From: Cercophora sp. LCS_1
Taxonomy: Eukaryota > Ascomycota > Sordariomycetes > Sordariales > Lasiosphaeriaceae
Direction of reading: 5' to 3'
DNA: 64,000 bases
Assembly: GCA_036250225.1 (NCBI GenBank)
Contig: JAPZLL010000022.1
Coordinates: forward strand, 1-64,000
The notes below the pieces were generated by a model that ran no database searches, was not told where the DNA came from, and was given only the letters and a program-made list of their open reading frames with translations. This document shows positions 34,625 through 45,595 of the stretch, one piece after another (positions within the stretch are counted from its first letter, which is position 1; every line of letters starts with the position of its first letter). Both the position numbers and the translations under genes were made by a program.

Positions 34625-35116
34625 TTAGCCAGGACCGATCTTGGGCATGTCATGATGCTCGCTCAGCCTTGAGAGGTGGGAATTCAGCTCCTCTACCCGC
34701 TCTTTGTGTGTCTTGAGCAGTTCGGGCCGCACACGCCCAGACTCTGTCAACTCTTTTAACTGTACGGGATGGTCAGAGCACGCGCGACGTGAGGAATGGG
34801 AACGACCGAAACCTACCCTCTTGCGTTTGGCCTCGGCGAAACGTCGTTCCGCCTCAGTCTTGGTGTCCCCCTCTTCTTGATCCTCCTGTTTCCGCTCCGG
34901 TGCTAGGTCGCTTTCTTCCTCCTCTTTTCTCGCCTTGTTCCTCGGCTCTTTTGCATCGCTTGACTTTGGATCGGGGGCGGTCGTCGTGAGGGCTCGTTCA
35001 ACATCCGAACTCGTCTTTTCCTTGTCCTTTTTTGACTTTTTCTTGTGTTTCGTTACTTTTGCGCCCTTGAGCTTCAGAGGCCCGCGGGCGACGGAGGCGT
35101 AGTCGTCTGATCCCAT
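34625..35116 (-). CDS. FAM32A-like nuclear protein (DUF1754)
   Basis: Exons on the complement are 34817-35116 and 34625-34759, giving 144 residues. The 57-nt intron (GTAGGT...CTCTGACC...CAG) has no in-frame stop, so the unspliced frame is also open. The N-terminus MGSDDYASVARGPLKLKGAKV is followed by the Lys-rich KHKKKSKKDK patch, a variable acidic middle, and the highly conserved end THKERVEELNSHLSRLSEHHDMPKIGPG. This end defines the FAM32A family. The human member has been seen at the active site of the late spliceosome; the fungal role is assumed by analogy. Start and stop are unambiguous. Confidence 0.93.
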   Translation of the reverse strand: MGSDDYASVARGPLKLKGAKVTKHKKKSKKDKEKTSSDVERALTTTAPDPKSSDAKEPRNKARKEEEESDLAPERKQEDQEEGDTKTEAERRFAEAKRKRVGFGRSHSSRRACSDHPVQLKELTESGRVRPELLKTHKERVEELNSHLSRLSEHHDMPKIGPG

Positions 35117-36273
35117 TGTCGCAGGCGGGAATGGGTGTTGTCGCTGGCTGTTTGCCCGTGAACTCGAGGAGGCTGGAGGATGGAAGGGTTAGGGGATGCT
35201 GCTGACAGGATTATGTAATGTTGCGGAGCCTCTTCGATTTTTCAGCGTTTGCGGTGGTGCACGGGCCCTTTTGCGACCGTGTATTTCAAGGCCAAAATTT
35301 CGCGGCTTTTGGAATTTTTCTTCTTTTTCTTCCTTAGATCAAAAAGTATTCACGGAGCTGCCACGACCTTCACTAGTAACCCACGGTGTTGTGTTGCCTG
35401 ACCCCTTCAGGGTCACGCTTCGGAGATTAACGGCGCAAGCTGCTCCTTGATAGGAAGTTTCTCACTCTTTTCCCTATGGGTGAGGGATGCTGAATGATTG
35501 GAGACATTGCCATTTTGCGAAATGTGAATTTGTGTACGAGCTGCTACATGCGGCTTCAGTCTGGAAGACCAACAAATGTCTGGCTCCAAGTGCCTGCCCG
35601 CTCTTCGTCTTGTGTGTTCGCGACGGCGCCGACTGTTCGGGCCGTGGTTGTCTGTCGAAATTCCGGTGTCTTCCGAGGGACCTGACGATGGTTTCTTCAA
35701 CTCTGTCCATGACGGGTCGCAACTACCAACGGGCGGTTGTTGCCATCGAAACGATGCTTTTGAATGCCTTCTTTCGGTCTGAGCTTCCTGGTTTGATTGC
35801 AATGTCTTGATGGCACCCGCGTCTGACTTCTAGCGCAGCGGATTCGCGGCTCGAACCATGGCAACGATTGGCATCTCGGTGTCGCAGACTCCCGCCTCAA
35901 CCCCATCACAGACCATCGCGCTGCCCCGAGCCAGCTGCTGGAATGAGGCCGAGCCCCAGCAATTCCCCGTGTGTGTGTTTTCCCACACATGCTCGCCGAC
36001 GACAGAGACCCCCCGCTTCAACCGTGTCTCTGGACGAGTGATCGTGATGGCTCAACCTCTCTCTATAAGAGGGTCTGGACGCTGACACCATGGCTTCCTG
36101 ACTTCCTCGTCTCTCCATCACGCACATTCGTTCTTGGCCTTCGGCAGTCGCTCTTTTCCCGAATCGTACCTAATACCACGACTCTCGTCCGAGTCTCGTC
36201 GTTCGTTCCAAGCTTTTGCTTATCATTTACAACTGGTACTTAGTGCTTGACATAATCAGTCCATACCTACGCA
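35117..36273. other. divergent promoter region
   Basis: Lies between FAM32A-like (leftward) and the GPI-type protein gene (rightward). Small frames on both strands lack family signal. The last 200 nt are a C/T-rich leader. CTATAAGAG at about 36062 could act as a TATA element for the rightward gene. Confidence 0.4.
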
Positions 36274-37022
36274 ATGGCGTATGCCTTGCCCTGTTCTCTT
36301 CGCTTTGAGCTTGACTGACAGTTCCCAGCTCCATCTCTGCCGTCAGCGCTCCTGCGTCCATTCCCCTCCCAAGGATCTTGACTTCGTCCTTCATTGAGTG
36401 CGAGGTCCCGGCGTCGGTCCAGCCCACCAACACTGCGGGCGGTGGCAACAGCCCCAACGTTGTGGTGCACCACACCAGCTACATATGGTACGGCTGGGCT
36501 GCCTGCTCGACTCGCCAGTGGTTGGCCACTTACACCATCTTTGAGACGTGCCCCGGCACATGCCCTATTCGTGTGGTGGAGGACCCCCACTGGATTCCTC
36601 CCAACTTCGTGGTCACCACCGTCACTTGCGATGTCTGCGCCACCCCGACACAGGTGATTACCTGCCCCAACGCTCTAGGCACCGCCGAGGCCATCGTCCA
36701 CGGCGACGGCATCACGGCTACCGTTGTGGTCACTCCCACCCCCGCGATTGAGGTTGCTCGCCCCGTCGTGTGCGAGAACCCACCCTGCATTGGCGCGCCT
36801 ACGCTCCCTGCCGTTTGCGCCCACCCTCCATGCGCCCCGGCTGCTGTGCCCATCGCTACACTCGTTCCCGCTGCCAGCGGCTCAAGGGTGCTCGTTGGAA
36901 ACCCGGCTGTTACCGGCCCTAACTCGCCTCTCGTCACGGCTGGCGCACCTTCATTGACCCTCAAGACAGGGCTCGCAATCGCCGCCGGTCTCTCGATGGC
37001 GGCGGTCAACTTTCTTTTGTAA
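36274..37022 (+). CDS. small Cys-containing protein with GPI-like tail
   Basis: A 50-nt intron (36279-36328, GTATGC, branch TGACTGAC, CCCAG) joins ATGGC at 36274-36278 to exon 36329-37022. This gives 232 residues beginning MASISAVSAPASIP. Without it the long frame has no ATG. The middle has pairs of Cys in TCPGTCP and TCDVCATP and Pro/Ala/Val-rich sequence (VVTPTPA, ENPPCIGAPT, AHPPCAPA). The C-terminus has a small-residue stem and a hydrophobic tail (LKTGLAIAAGLSMAAVNFLL) typical of GPI proteins. The N-terminus is only weakly signal-peptide-like, so the true first exon may lie further upstream. I recognise no named family; a surface or secreted role is inferred. Confidence 0.6.
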
Positions 37023-37718
37023 TCTGGGTCAAGGGTGGATTTCATAGGTTTCTGGTCAGGAGTTGGCTCTGTCAGTTTTCAGGGGACTTCCCTTCATATA
37101 ACAATACCTTTGGGAGCATGTCAGGTTGGATATGACGAGGAGCAATTGGGTTTTGTCTTGTTGTTCGCATGTTGGTACTGAAATTGATCTTTGAACGCTC
37201 TCCACACGTGCACATCACTCGTCCCTCGAAACCATCCAGGTCGGAGTGGATTGCAGAAAATTCACTTGAGAAACAGCAGAGTAGGTTGGACCGGCGGTCC
37301 TATCCCAGACGCATCCGCCTACAGTACGTTTGCAATGTGGCGGGCATAAAAACATGTGCTCTCGCCCGCTCGTGAAGAACCAATACCGAAAAGCAGTTAT
37401 TCAATAAGGGGCCAGAGCACAAGTCTGGGGAGACTAACTCATTTCCGTCTATCCAAAGTAAAAGCCCCTAAACTGAGGTTAAATATTCATCGTGGCGTTT
37501 TCAACCCCTGGCAACTTGTCCAGCAAGTATTTCACGAAACACAGCGGTAATCGTTGAACATCTGAGATATGCTGTGTACCAGACACCAACCACGTACTTT
37601 TGGTTACCATAATATCTGATAATACCATTTGGCCAACACCAACCCCCAAAGAAGAATTACACACGACAACATCATGTCTATAACTTGCGCCGCTAGCCCA
37701 TCCAAATCACCGGTACCC
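37023..37718. other. convergent 3' region
   Basis: The gap between the ends of the GPI-type gene and the small leftward gene. I found no coding or structural signal. Confidence 0.4.
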
Positions 37719-38111
37719 TCACTTCTCCAAGCTGGTAATCGGGGTGCTCCTATGCTGGTCCCTCACAAATTCCTCAATCTGCGTATCGTGGTCTGGTCTA
37801 TTTGGAGGACCAGGGGCCGGTTTCTCTTCACGAGGCTGCTCAGGCTCGCTTTGTTTGCCGAGCATCTTCCCAACCACGGGCACGTACTGCGACACTGCAT
37901 TGCATTCCAGTGAGCATGGCACGTAGTGGGTGGTACGCATCTGATCCTGGTTAGACTTACCATTCTCTACCATGGCATCCACCGCGCCAGTGTCCTTTTC
38001 TGGCTTCGCTTCGGGTTGCCTCCTTCGCGACGCGGCTTCATCAAGCTGGGTTTTGTAGTCAGGGTCGGTCTCCATCTGTGGTGTGTTTTGCGTCTCTTGG
38101 GATCCAGACAT
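37719..38111 (-). CDS. small conserved-looking protein, unknown function
   Basis: Exons on the complement are 37961-38111 and 37719-37894. The 66-nt intron (GTAAGT...GCAG) contains no in-frame stop. Splicing gives 108 residues reading AMVENVSQYVPVVGKMLGK across the junction. The protein is hydrophilic, Gln/Glu/Pro/Arg-rich, with one amphipathic central block around that junction. There is no signal peptide or membrane segment. I recall similar small fungal proteins but no assigned function. It is divergent from the CobW-type gene across 457 nt, so shared regulation is possible. Confidence 0.7.
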   Translation of the reverse strand: MSGSQETQNTPQMETDPDYKTQLDEAASRRRQPEAKPEKDTGAVDAMVENGKSNQDQMRTTHYVPCSLECNAVSQYVPVVGKMLGKQSEPEQPREEKPAPGPPNRPDHDTQIEEFVRDQHRSTPITSLEK

Positions 38112-38568
38112 ATTGACTATATCAATTTCAATAAAGTAACTGCATCTGAACAGAAATCATCCCCGTGGAGAAGAAAGGGAGAACATTGCTGCTCTTGAAT
38201 GGTCGTTGCTCTGCAATGACGTCACGCCAAAGTGTGATGATGATGAGACAATCGGAGATCCAGCCCCAATGGAATGGCCTCTCCATTGATGATAGCTTAG
38301 CGTACATTCCCAGTCATCGGACGGCCCACTGCATCCCGTGCGCTACTGCAGGAGAAAATTCTGCAAAATGGTTCTTTGGACGACTTTGTTTGAACCTTAA
38401 GACCACCCAGGAATCCAGGGGTGGAGGGGGGGGGCTTATCGATAAGCAGACCCCTAACTTGTGAATGGCGGCGGCTTTTAGAATCGCACCCCTCACCACC
38501 ACCACCCCTTCCGCAAACCCCTAAACTACATACCCATTTTACGGAATCAGTACCTAGACGTGCCCAAA
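38112..38568. promoter_or_regulatory. divergent promoter, small protein / CobW GTPase
   Basis: A compact 457-nt bidirectional promoter. It contains the palindrome GCTTATCGATAAGC at 38434-38447, which holds two opposed GATAAG words, next to a G10-type run at 38424-38434. GATA-factor control is a possibility only. Confidence 0.5.
38434..38447. promoter_or_regulatory. palindromic double GATA motif
   Basis: GCTTATCGATAAGC is self-complementary and contains GATAAG on each strand. It is 122 nt upstream of the CobW-type start. Fungal GATA regulators of nitrogen or iron use bind HGATAR, often as pairs. Binding is inferred. Confidence 0.45.
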
Positions 38569-39755
38569 ATGACAGCCGACGCTCAACCACCGTCCCCAAC
38601 CCCAATCACAATGTAATCCCCCTCCCGCGTGCTCTCGCAAGGGACATGCAGCTGACATCCCCCATCCACAGCATAACTGGCTTCCTAGGCTCAGGCAAAA
38701 CAACCCTCATCCTCTCCCTCCTCCCCCAACTCCGGCTTACCAACCCCTCCTACCGCCTCGCTCTGCTCAAAAACGAATTCGGCGATCTAGCGATCGACTC
38801 CCAGCTCGCCACCTCCTCCGCCATCTCGGGCGTCCAGGAGCTCCTAAACGGCTGCATCTGCTGCAACCTCGTCGGCCAGCTCTCCACAGCCCTCGCCGAG
38901 CTCTGTTCCTCAGCGCAACCACCGAACCGAATCATAATCGAAACCTCCGGTTCCGCCTTCCCTGCCACGCTCGCGCTCGAGGTGAATCGGCTCGCAAGAG
39001 AAACAGGTGGTAGATATGTGCTCGACGGGGTTGTGAGCGTGGTGGATGTGGAGAATTGGAAGGGGTATGAAGATACCAGTTACACGGCCAAGTTGCAGGC
39101 GCGGTATACGGATTTGATTGTGTTCAATAAATGGGAGGGGGCGGGGGAGAGGAGGTTCGACGAGTGTTTGGATAGACTTGGGGACTTGGAACTCGAGGTG
39201 CCCACGCCGTGGGTGAAGAGCGATAAGGGTTGGGTAGACATGGGGGTTGTGTTTGGGGTTGATGGGGGGCTGGCGAGGGGACTTGAGGAGGGCGAGGTTG
39301 AAGGGAAGAATGGGCATGGGCACGACCATGGACATGAACATGGACATCAGAGCGAGGTGGAGGTTTTGTCGGTTGAGTTGAGAGGAGAGGAAGGGAGCAA
39401 GGTGGATACCGACAAATTATTGGGGTTTTTGAAAAAGGCGCCTAGGGAAGAGGTGTATAGGATCAAGGCTGTGTTGAGTGCTGGTTCCGGCGTCAAGAAC
39501 TCGGATGAGGATGTGGTGGCGGCTGTTGCAGAGGGCAAGGAGAGGTATATACTGAATTGGGCGTTTGGGAGGTGGACGTTCACGCCGGTGGCGGAGGGGG
39601 TCAAGGAGCATGAGAGCAGTCATGCGGCTGTTTTGAGGATGACGATTATACTGGCTAGATATGAGAGCACTAAGTGGAAGAAGAAGCTTGGAGCTGGTGG
39701 GCTGCTTGAGTTGGAGGGCGGAAAGGGGGAGTTGGTTGTCACAAAGATCGCTTGA
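38569..39755 (+). CDS. CobW/COG0523-family GTPase, putative metal chaperone
   Basis: Exons 38569-38612 and 38672-39755 give 375 residues; the 59-nt intron has an AGCTGACAT branch. Splicing creates PITIITGFLGSGKTTL with the P-loop at residues 18-25. The family's metal-binding GCICC motif is at 75-79, Walker-B-like IIIETSGSA follows, and the guanine-specificity block is LIVFNKWE where NKxD is usual. A His-rich loop (HGHDHGHEHGHQ) sits near 229-240, then the CobW C-terminal domain (YRIKAVLSAG, ILNWAFGRWTFTPV). Such proteins deliver or buffer zinc or other metals; eukaryotic ZNG1 members insert zinc into methionine aminopeptidase. The cytosol is the likely site. Replacement of Asp by Glu in the NKxD block should be noted. 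Confidence 0.92.
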
Positions 39756-39858
39756 TACCATAAAGAAGCATAAGACCTGATAGAACTCATAGACTTTGGG
39801 CAAAATAGGCGTTAGGAGGTTGTATATTTCTAGACAATTGATTTTGGTGTGTTTGTTG

Positions 39859-41355
39859 TTAATCGTAATATGAGTCGTAAATGTCCATTAGAATGTCTGC
39901 CTCCCGCCCTCTTGTGCTGTTCACTCTTACCAAGCCGGCTCTCTGTTCTGCCGTTTGCCCCTCGGAAAACCCAGAGATTGGGGACCTTGACCTATTTGGT
40001 CTCCTTGGCGCTGGTGGTTGCTGTTTTGTCCCCCTATCACGTTCGTTATACAGATCAGCGAACTTAACTCGGATATTTTCCATATCCCTTCCCCTTGCTT
40101 CTTGCGAGCCACCTCTCGAGAGGTTAGATTCTTTATCCTGACGGCGTCTCAACGAAGACTTTGGAGGAAGGTGCGGTGGCGTTTGATGACGAGATTCCTC
40201 TGTCGGTATAGGTGTTCGGTGTCTTGAAGTTGGCGCCGAAGCGGAAACCGGACCAGGTCCCCGAAACACCCCCGCTAGACAAGAAGAAGAAGTAGATATA
40301 AACCTCGACATGGGAAGCGGTAACGTCTTGGAAGAAGATGTCTCCGTAGGCTGAGATACCCCCCGTCCAACATCCGGCCTCTCCTTGTCAGGTCGTGGCC
40401 GTGGCCCAGCATAACCTACAAGATCAGAACCGCAGTTCGCACAGCGAAAAGCCTCAATCTTGGACCGCATACTCCGGCATTCCGGACAAACGCCCCGTTT
40501 ATACAGCTCCGTCTTGATCAGCCAGTCGAGATCAACCTCTTGCCCGTCTTCAGATCCCACCGCTTCATCTTCGGACGCATCATTCATCAGCTCCAGATCT
40601 GCCGTCGATGCGCTCCTTCTCAACACTGGCTTCGCAAACGCGGCCCGGGGCGGCGTCCATCTCACCACTGGTCGCAGTGCTTCCCTCGAGGCCTGATACT
40701 TCCCCGTCATCCAGCGCTGATCCTCCACATCACGATGTGGTTCCGGCGGTTGGAAAATAGGTGGGGTATCCGGACCTCCCATTTCGCGAATGAGACGAGG
40801 TTGTTGGTTGACAACAACGGGATTCTTTCTTATTTTCTCCCTCTTGTCTTCCTCCATGTCAAACAGCACCGGGTCGATAATCCGTCGGTTCTCCTTCGTG
40901 TCGAAGAACCCTGGGTCCTTGTTTATTATACCGGCATTGTTCTGTCCTGTCGTATTTGACCTGTCACTCATCACCTCTTTTCCCTTTCCCTTGTTCCCCT
41001 TCCCTTGATCGCTATCCTCTTCATCACTTTCTCGAAACTCATACCTTTTCTTGAGGCTTCGATTCGCCTCCTTCCGGGTTGGTCTCTGACGAGTCCCCGA
41101 CTCCGCGGCATTTCGAACCAGTACCTCCTCGAAGCCAAAACGTTCTTTATCGGCAGCTGCGTGCCATCGTTTAATCTCCTCGCGACATTCTTCCTCTGTC
41201 GGCGTGGGCCTGTTGGGGATAAGACGGTCAGGGGTGTGCGTGATCTGGAAGTCCTTCTCTTCCGGCCGGGGGGTTTCGTCAACAACCTTGGCTCTTAGAC
41301 ATCCCAGTTTGAGGAGCTTGCTAGAGAGGGTCCTCCCCGGTGGGTTTGATGGCAT
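39859..41355 (-). CDS. unknown protein with Cys4 zinc-ribbon-like motif
   Basis: A single open frame of 498 residues starting at a good ATG. It is mostly hydrophilic and low in predicted order: Arg/Glu/Lys/Ser-rich with Pro-rich C-terminal parts. Near residues 288-310 there is GVCPECRSMRSKIEAFRCANCGSDL, two CxxC pairs 16 residues apart, which looks like a zinc ribbon. A short repeated theme RxxDPVLFDMEEDKREK and DILMDIYDSYYD at the very end may be conserved. I do not recognise a family. It converges with the CobW-type gene (103 nt apart) and is followed downstream by the cotransporter gene on the same strand. Confidence 0.72.
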   Translation of the reverse strand: MPSNPPGRTLSSKLLKLGCLRAKVVDETPRPEEKDFQITHTPDRLIPNRPTPTEEECREEIKRWHAAADKERFGFEEVLVRNAAESGTRQRPTRKEANRSLKKRYEFRESDEEDSDQGKGNKGKGKEVMSDRSNTTGQNNAGIINKDPGFFDTKENRRIIDPVLFDMEEDKREKIRKNPVVVNQQPRLIREMGGPDTPPIFQPPEPHRDVEDQRWMTGKYQASREALRPVVRWTPPRAAFAKPVLRRSASTADLELMNDASEDEAVGSEDGQEVDLDWLIKTELYKRGVCPECRSMRSKIEAFRCANCGSDLVGYAGPRPRPDKERPDVGRGVSQPTETSSSKTLPLPMSRFISTSSSCLAGVFRGPGPVSASAPTSRHRTPIPTEESRHQTPPHLPPKSSLRRRQDKESNLSRGGSQEARGRDMENIRVKFADLYNERDRGTKQQPPAPRRPNRSRSPISGFSEGQTAEQRAGLVRVNSTRGREADILMDIYDSYYD

Positions 41356-41773
41356 GGTTGGCGCCCTAGGTTTCTTGTTATACAGGGGTCATTGGTGGAT
41401 GAGATGGGTGGGTAAAGTGGCTGTCGGCTTGCAGCTTCTCAAACTAAGGCACTGGAACCTATAAAGAAGGAAGAATCGAGTAGATGCAGGGGCAATCTAG
41501 TTCTTTATATTCCAAAAAATGCTATCTGTCACCCGATATCTAGTGTCAGCCAAAGCTACTCGTGACAATGCAAACAAAGAAACTTTGACGTCCAGTCCGA
41601 CAAGGAACAACGCCCTCGGATGCGACCGCTCGCCCCATGCATGCTTGCTGTCGGGTATCATTCTTTGTTCGCTGTGCCATATGCTATGCTAAAATCCACA
41701 TGGAAAGGTTCAAAAATAAATGCAATTGCAGTCTTCAATCTTGGTCGTCGTGCTCGGTCTTCTCGCTGAGACG
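41356..41773. other. same-strand spacer
   Basis: It holds the 3' end of the cotransporter message and the promoter of the zinc-ribbon gene. I see nothing specific. Confidence 0.4.
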
Positions 41774-44700
41774 TCAGAGGCTCACTGTCACCGTCATGTT
41801 GTTGCTCAACACCAAAAGCATCGGGGGCAGCTCGTGGCAAAGCACTTCGACATCAGACAGATAAACTAGACTGGCCTCCTCGCTCTGACAAGTGCCTTCC
41901 TCTGGGATCGGCAATGTCGTAAACAAAACGGCGGTTTCACTGCTGTTTTGGCGCACCAACTCATTGAGAATCAGATGCTGGGCTCGCGACGGCAGATCGT
42001 TGAACGAGAGCGACATTCCTTGAGTCGAGTAGCTCGAACCGTTCTCGTCGTCCTCACAGACCGGGAATTGATAGGATGACAACAGTTCGGGGATATCAAC
42101 CAAAGCGTCGCCGCTGCCGTTCCCCTTCTTGGATATGGAGTTTTTCCGCGAAATGGCGGGTGTTCGGTGCCCCTGGCCTGCTTCCGAGAACGAGACTGAT
42201 CTATCATTTTTGGCCTCGTCGCCGGAGAGCCGGGCATCCGATGTCGATCGCGGAAGACGTGCAACCGAGGACTGTCGAGAAAATGCGGGCCGATCCGGAC
42301 GGCTTTCCACTTCGGCAAACATAATCCTCGGACCCGTGCCATCTTCGTTGGTAATCGTTGTCTCGGGAACCAACATACTCGAGAATTTCATGGCTGATGA
42401 GCCTTGCCGCGAAAGTGTAGGCCTCTCCAATTTTCCTGTCCCCGAGTGGGAGCGGTTGGGGTCGAGTTTACCAAGCCCGCTTCCGCTTCTTGTCGGGTCG
42501 CGCCCGCGCTCGCCGCTGGTCCGATTAACAGGGCCAAACGACCCATAAGACTGCACTGGTGGATGCGATGATTTCGCTTTGCGCTCATTGGGAGTGGTCT
42601 TTGCAAAGGCGAGAGCATCTCCGTAACTCCTGCGCCGCTGAAGAGCCGCGAGCAGCGGCCGTCTTACTCGTTCGCTTTCACCATCGTTAAAGTTTCCATC
42701 TAGATCGTCATCTGAGGACTCCGTATCGCTCCCGCTTCCGTCAATATCCGTCTCTGAGCTGTCGAGGACGGCAACCGGGAGGTTTTGAGTGTGAATCCCC
42801 ATGTTGACTCCCATTTTGACTAGCTGCGAGACGGTCGGTTTTCTTGGGAACTCGTTGAGGTGAGCCCAGCTTGGACGTCGCCTCTCAGCAGCCCCGGCAG
42901 ATCCTGAGTGAGGATTGTAAAGCCCGGGGCGTGGCTCTAAGGGTTGGGTGGGGTTTAATTCCTGGGATGCTGTCATGGAACGTGAACCTCGGCGAATCTG
43001 TAGGTCAGCCCACCATTCCTCGTTCTTGAGACATTCGTTGACAAGATTGTCTGCTTCAAGGCTCCTGGATTCACCATGAATTATTGTTTCGTACGTTGCG
43101 AGATCTCCCGACGCAAGCCAAAACACCAGAACTTCGGCTTCGATGCGCAACTTGTCCAAAAGGGCTCTGACTCTGCCCCTTTCCTCTTCGACCTCACTTT
43201 CATATTCAACAAAGACTAAAACGCGTAGCGAGTGGGTCCTTTTCCAAGTTGGGACCGTGTGCAGGATATATCCCAATTGTAGAATCAAAGTGTCTGTTCA
43301 TGTTAGCATTAAGTCTCACCCAGCCTAAGTTGTGTCCCATCTGTAACTCACATGTATCAAAATTTGTCGTGAGAACATTCTTCCCGTCGGCCGATATTTC
43401 AGCCGACATCTGAATCGGCCAGAGATCAATGTACTTTTTCACGTTGCTGCCATCTTTCCTCGGTGTCTCAAGGGTTTCGAAGCCCTTACCAATGGCAACA
43501 TTCAGACGATAGCGCAGCGCGAGATCCTCGAGGATCGTCATGTAGCTTGTCACTGTCATCATCCCCTCTGTTTTAATAACGTCCGTGGGCAGGAAGCCCT
43601 CCAGTAGCCGTGCGGATGTGTCACCCCTCTTCCGCTTTGTGGGCTTGGTCCCGTTCTCTCCTTCCGTCCTGTGATGAGCTGCAAAGGGGGAAACGGGCGG
43701 GTTGGGGATGGAATGGGGTGGGCGCGAGCGACGGAACTCTTCCATGTTGTAGAAACCCAGCACCGCGATGTTGGGTCGCATACCGCCAAGGCCAGCTGAG
43801 AGGATCAAGTTACGCACACCCCATACTAAGGAAGGAGACATGGTCAGTTGAACAAAAGCCTTGATCCTCGAGTACTCTGAAATCAGCTTCGTCCACGCTG
43901 CTTGCTGCAGTTTCGCTTCCGCAACGCCAGCAGAAAAGTCATCAGTGACAATGACATGCCCAAGGATGTAGAGGGCTCCCTTCTTCATCGAGTTGCAAAA
44001 CTGAATGAGGCGAGTCTGCCGCCGGGGGTTGTTGATGAGAAGGATGATCTGGGGTCTCCAGAATTTGATGTGTTCGGGTTTTAATCGTAAAAGGTATTTC
44101 CGCACTTGGTGATAGATGAGATTCTGCGATACGTCGCCCCAGTGCTTTGGCGGACTCAGATAGTGGATGAGGAGAAAGAGGAAAACGAGCAGACAGACGG
44201 CGGTTGTGGCGTATGTCTCGTCGATGAAGAACATGCAACCTGCTGAGATAGCACTCCCGGCAAACGCTGTCTGCCAACTAAAAAACTTGAAACCCGGCCG
44301 AAAGTTCGGGGCTGATCCAATCTTGAGCAAGAAACAGGCGAGGTTCATGACAAAAAACGTCATCTGCAACAGATTAGCTCACAAGAAGTAGTCTCGACTG
44401 GGTATTCTTACCTGGTAGCCCATCGAAATTAAAGTTGCGATCTGGTTCAGGTTGGCAAACATTGCAAACTGAGCAATGATGTAGGTGAAAAAGATAGCAA
44501 GAACGGGCTCATCGGCCCTCCTTGTACCCATACCAAATACCGACAGGCCGGGAAGTAGCCTGTCCCTGGCTAATGCTTGCATGAGCTTCGCAGCAGCGAT
44601 CAGCCCCATCAAGGCCGAGAAAAAGGTTGTTGCGAACTCCCCAGCGAAGATGAGAGGGGGCCAGATGTTTGTATTCTTGATGATATTCGCATTGTGGATA

Positions 44701-45595
44701 AACGACGAGTGTGTTGAGCTCGAAGCCAAAGAAAGTATCACCACGAGATAGGCGATGAAGGTTGAGAACATGGCCCATAACGTTCCTGCCGGGATAGACT
44801 TGCTTGGGTTTCTAAGATCACCAGACATAGAAGCGCCGGCAAAGATGCCCGAGGTAGCGGGGAAGAGGATGCCAAAGAGGTCTCTGAAGGTGCCCAGGCC
44901 AGCAAACTCTCGGCCCGTCGTGTGGGGGAAGAGATTGGACCTCAATGTAGCAAGGCTTGCTCCCGTAAACTCGATACCTCGAACAGGGTCCTGGAATGCC
45001 GGAACCAGAAAAGCCGACAGCGGGATGCTGAGTATAGAGATGACGAGAATGACAAGCAAGGCATTGCTTGCTTTGGCAAAGATAGAGCTCCCCATGAGAC
45101 ACAGGCCTGTGCAGATGATCAAGGCAGCTGTCTCGAACATATAGTCCCACCAATAGCCGTGGGGCATAACATGACCGTAGTTGAGCTTGAAGCAGTCTAT
45201 GAGACCGACCACGTTGAGCGCCGTGTTGAGGACCTGGGCGAGGTAGAAGAGGAGACCGATAGAACCGCCAAACTCGGGACCCAGGCTCCTCGAGATCAGG
45301 TAGTACGCCCCACCTCCTTTAACTTCCCCATTCGATGCAATGGCTGAGAGGGATAACGTAGTGACAAAATCGACAGCGTAGGCCGTTAGCATAAGGCCTG
45401 TATCTCAGGAGTGAGTGAGTGAACTGTTGGAGAACCAGGAGCAGACGGACCTAAAAAGCCGATAAGTCCAACCTGACCCAAAATATAGCCAAATCGAAGG
45501 AACATCAAAATGCTTAGGATGTTCAGACAAACGGGGATGTAAACGCCCGATACGACGCCTAGTTTATGGCGTTTACTCGGTGATTCCGGCTCCAT
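41774..45595 (-). CDS. VHC1: vacuolar cation-chloride cotransporter (Vhc1-type)
   Basis: Exons on the complement are 45451-45595, 44412-45397, 43352-44363 and 41774-43293, giving 1220 residues. Introns of 53, 48 and 58 nt all restore family sequence. The SLC12 transporter core has GVYIPVCLNILSILMFLRFGYILGQ, ASNGEVKGGGAYYLISRSLGPEFGGSIGLLF and ATSGIFAGASMSGDLRNPSKSIP. The C-terminal SLC12 cytosolic domain begins near 480 (KYLLRLKPEHIKFWRPQIILL) and includes TNFDTYTLILQLGYILHT. A Ser-rich variable insert near 840-1080 is followed by a conserved terminal domain (LSFNDLPSRAQHLILNELV). The yeast relative works at the vacuole in K+ and Cl- homeostasis. An upstream coding exon cannot be excluded, because relatives often have a longer N-terminal tail. 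Confidence 0.93.

Noticed and set aside
35830..35875. GGTTCGAGCC on the complement, resembling a tRNA B box
   Set aside because: Flanking bases do not form a T stem and no A box or acceptor stem is present.
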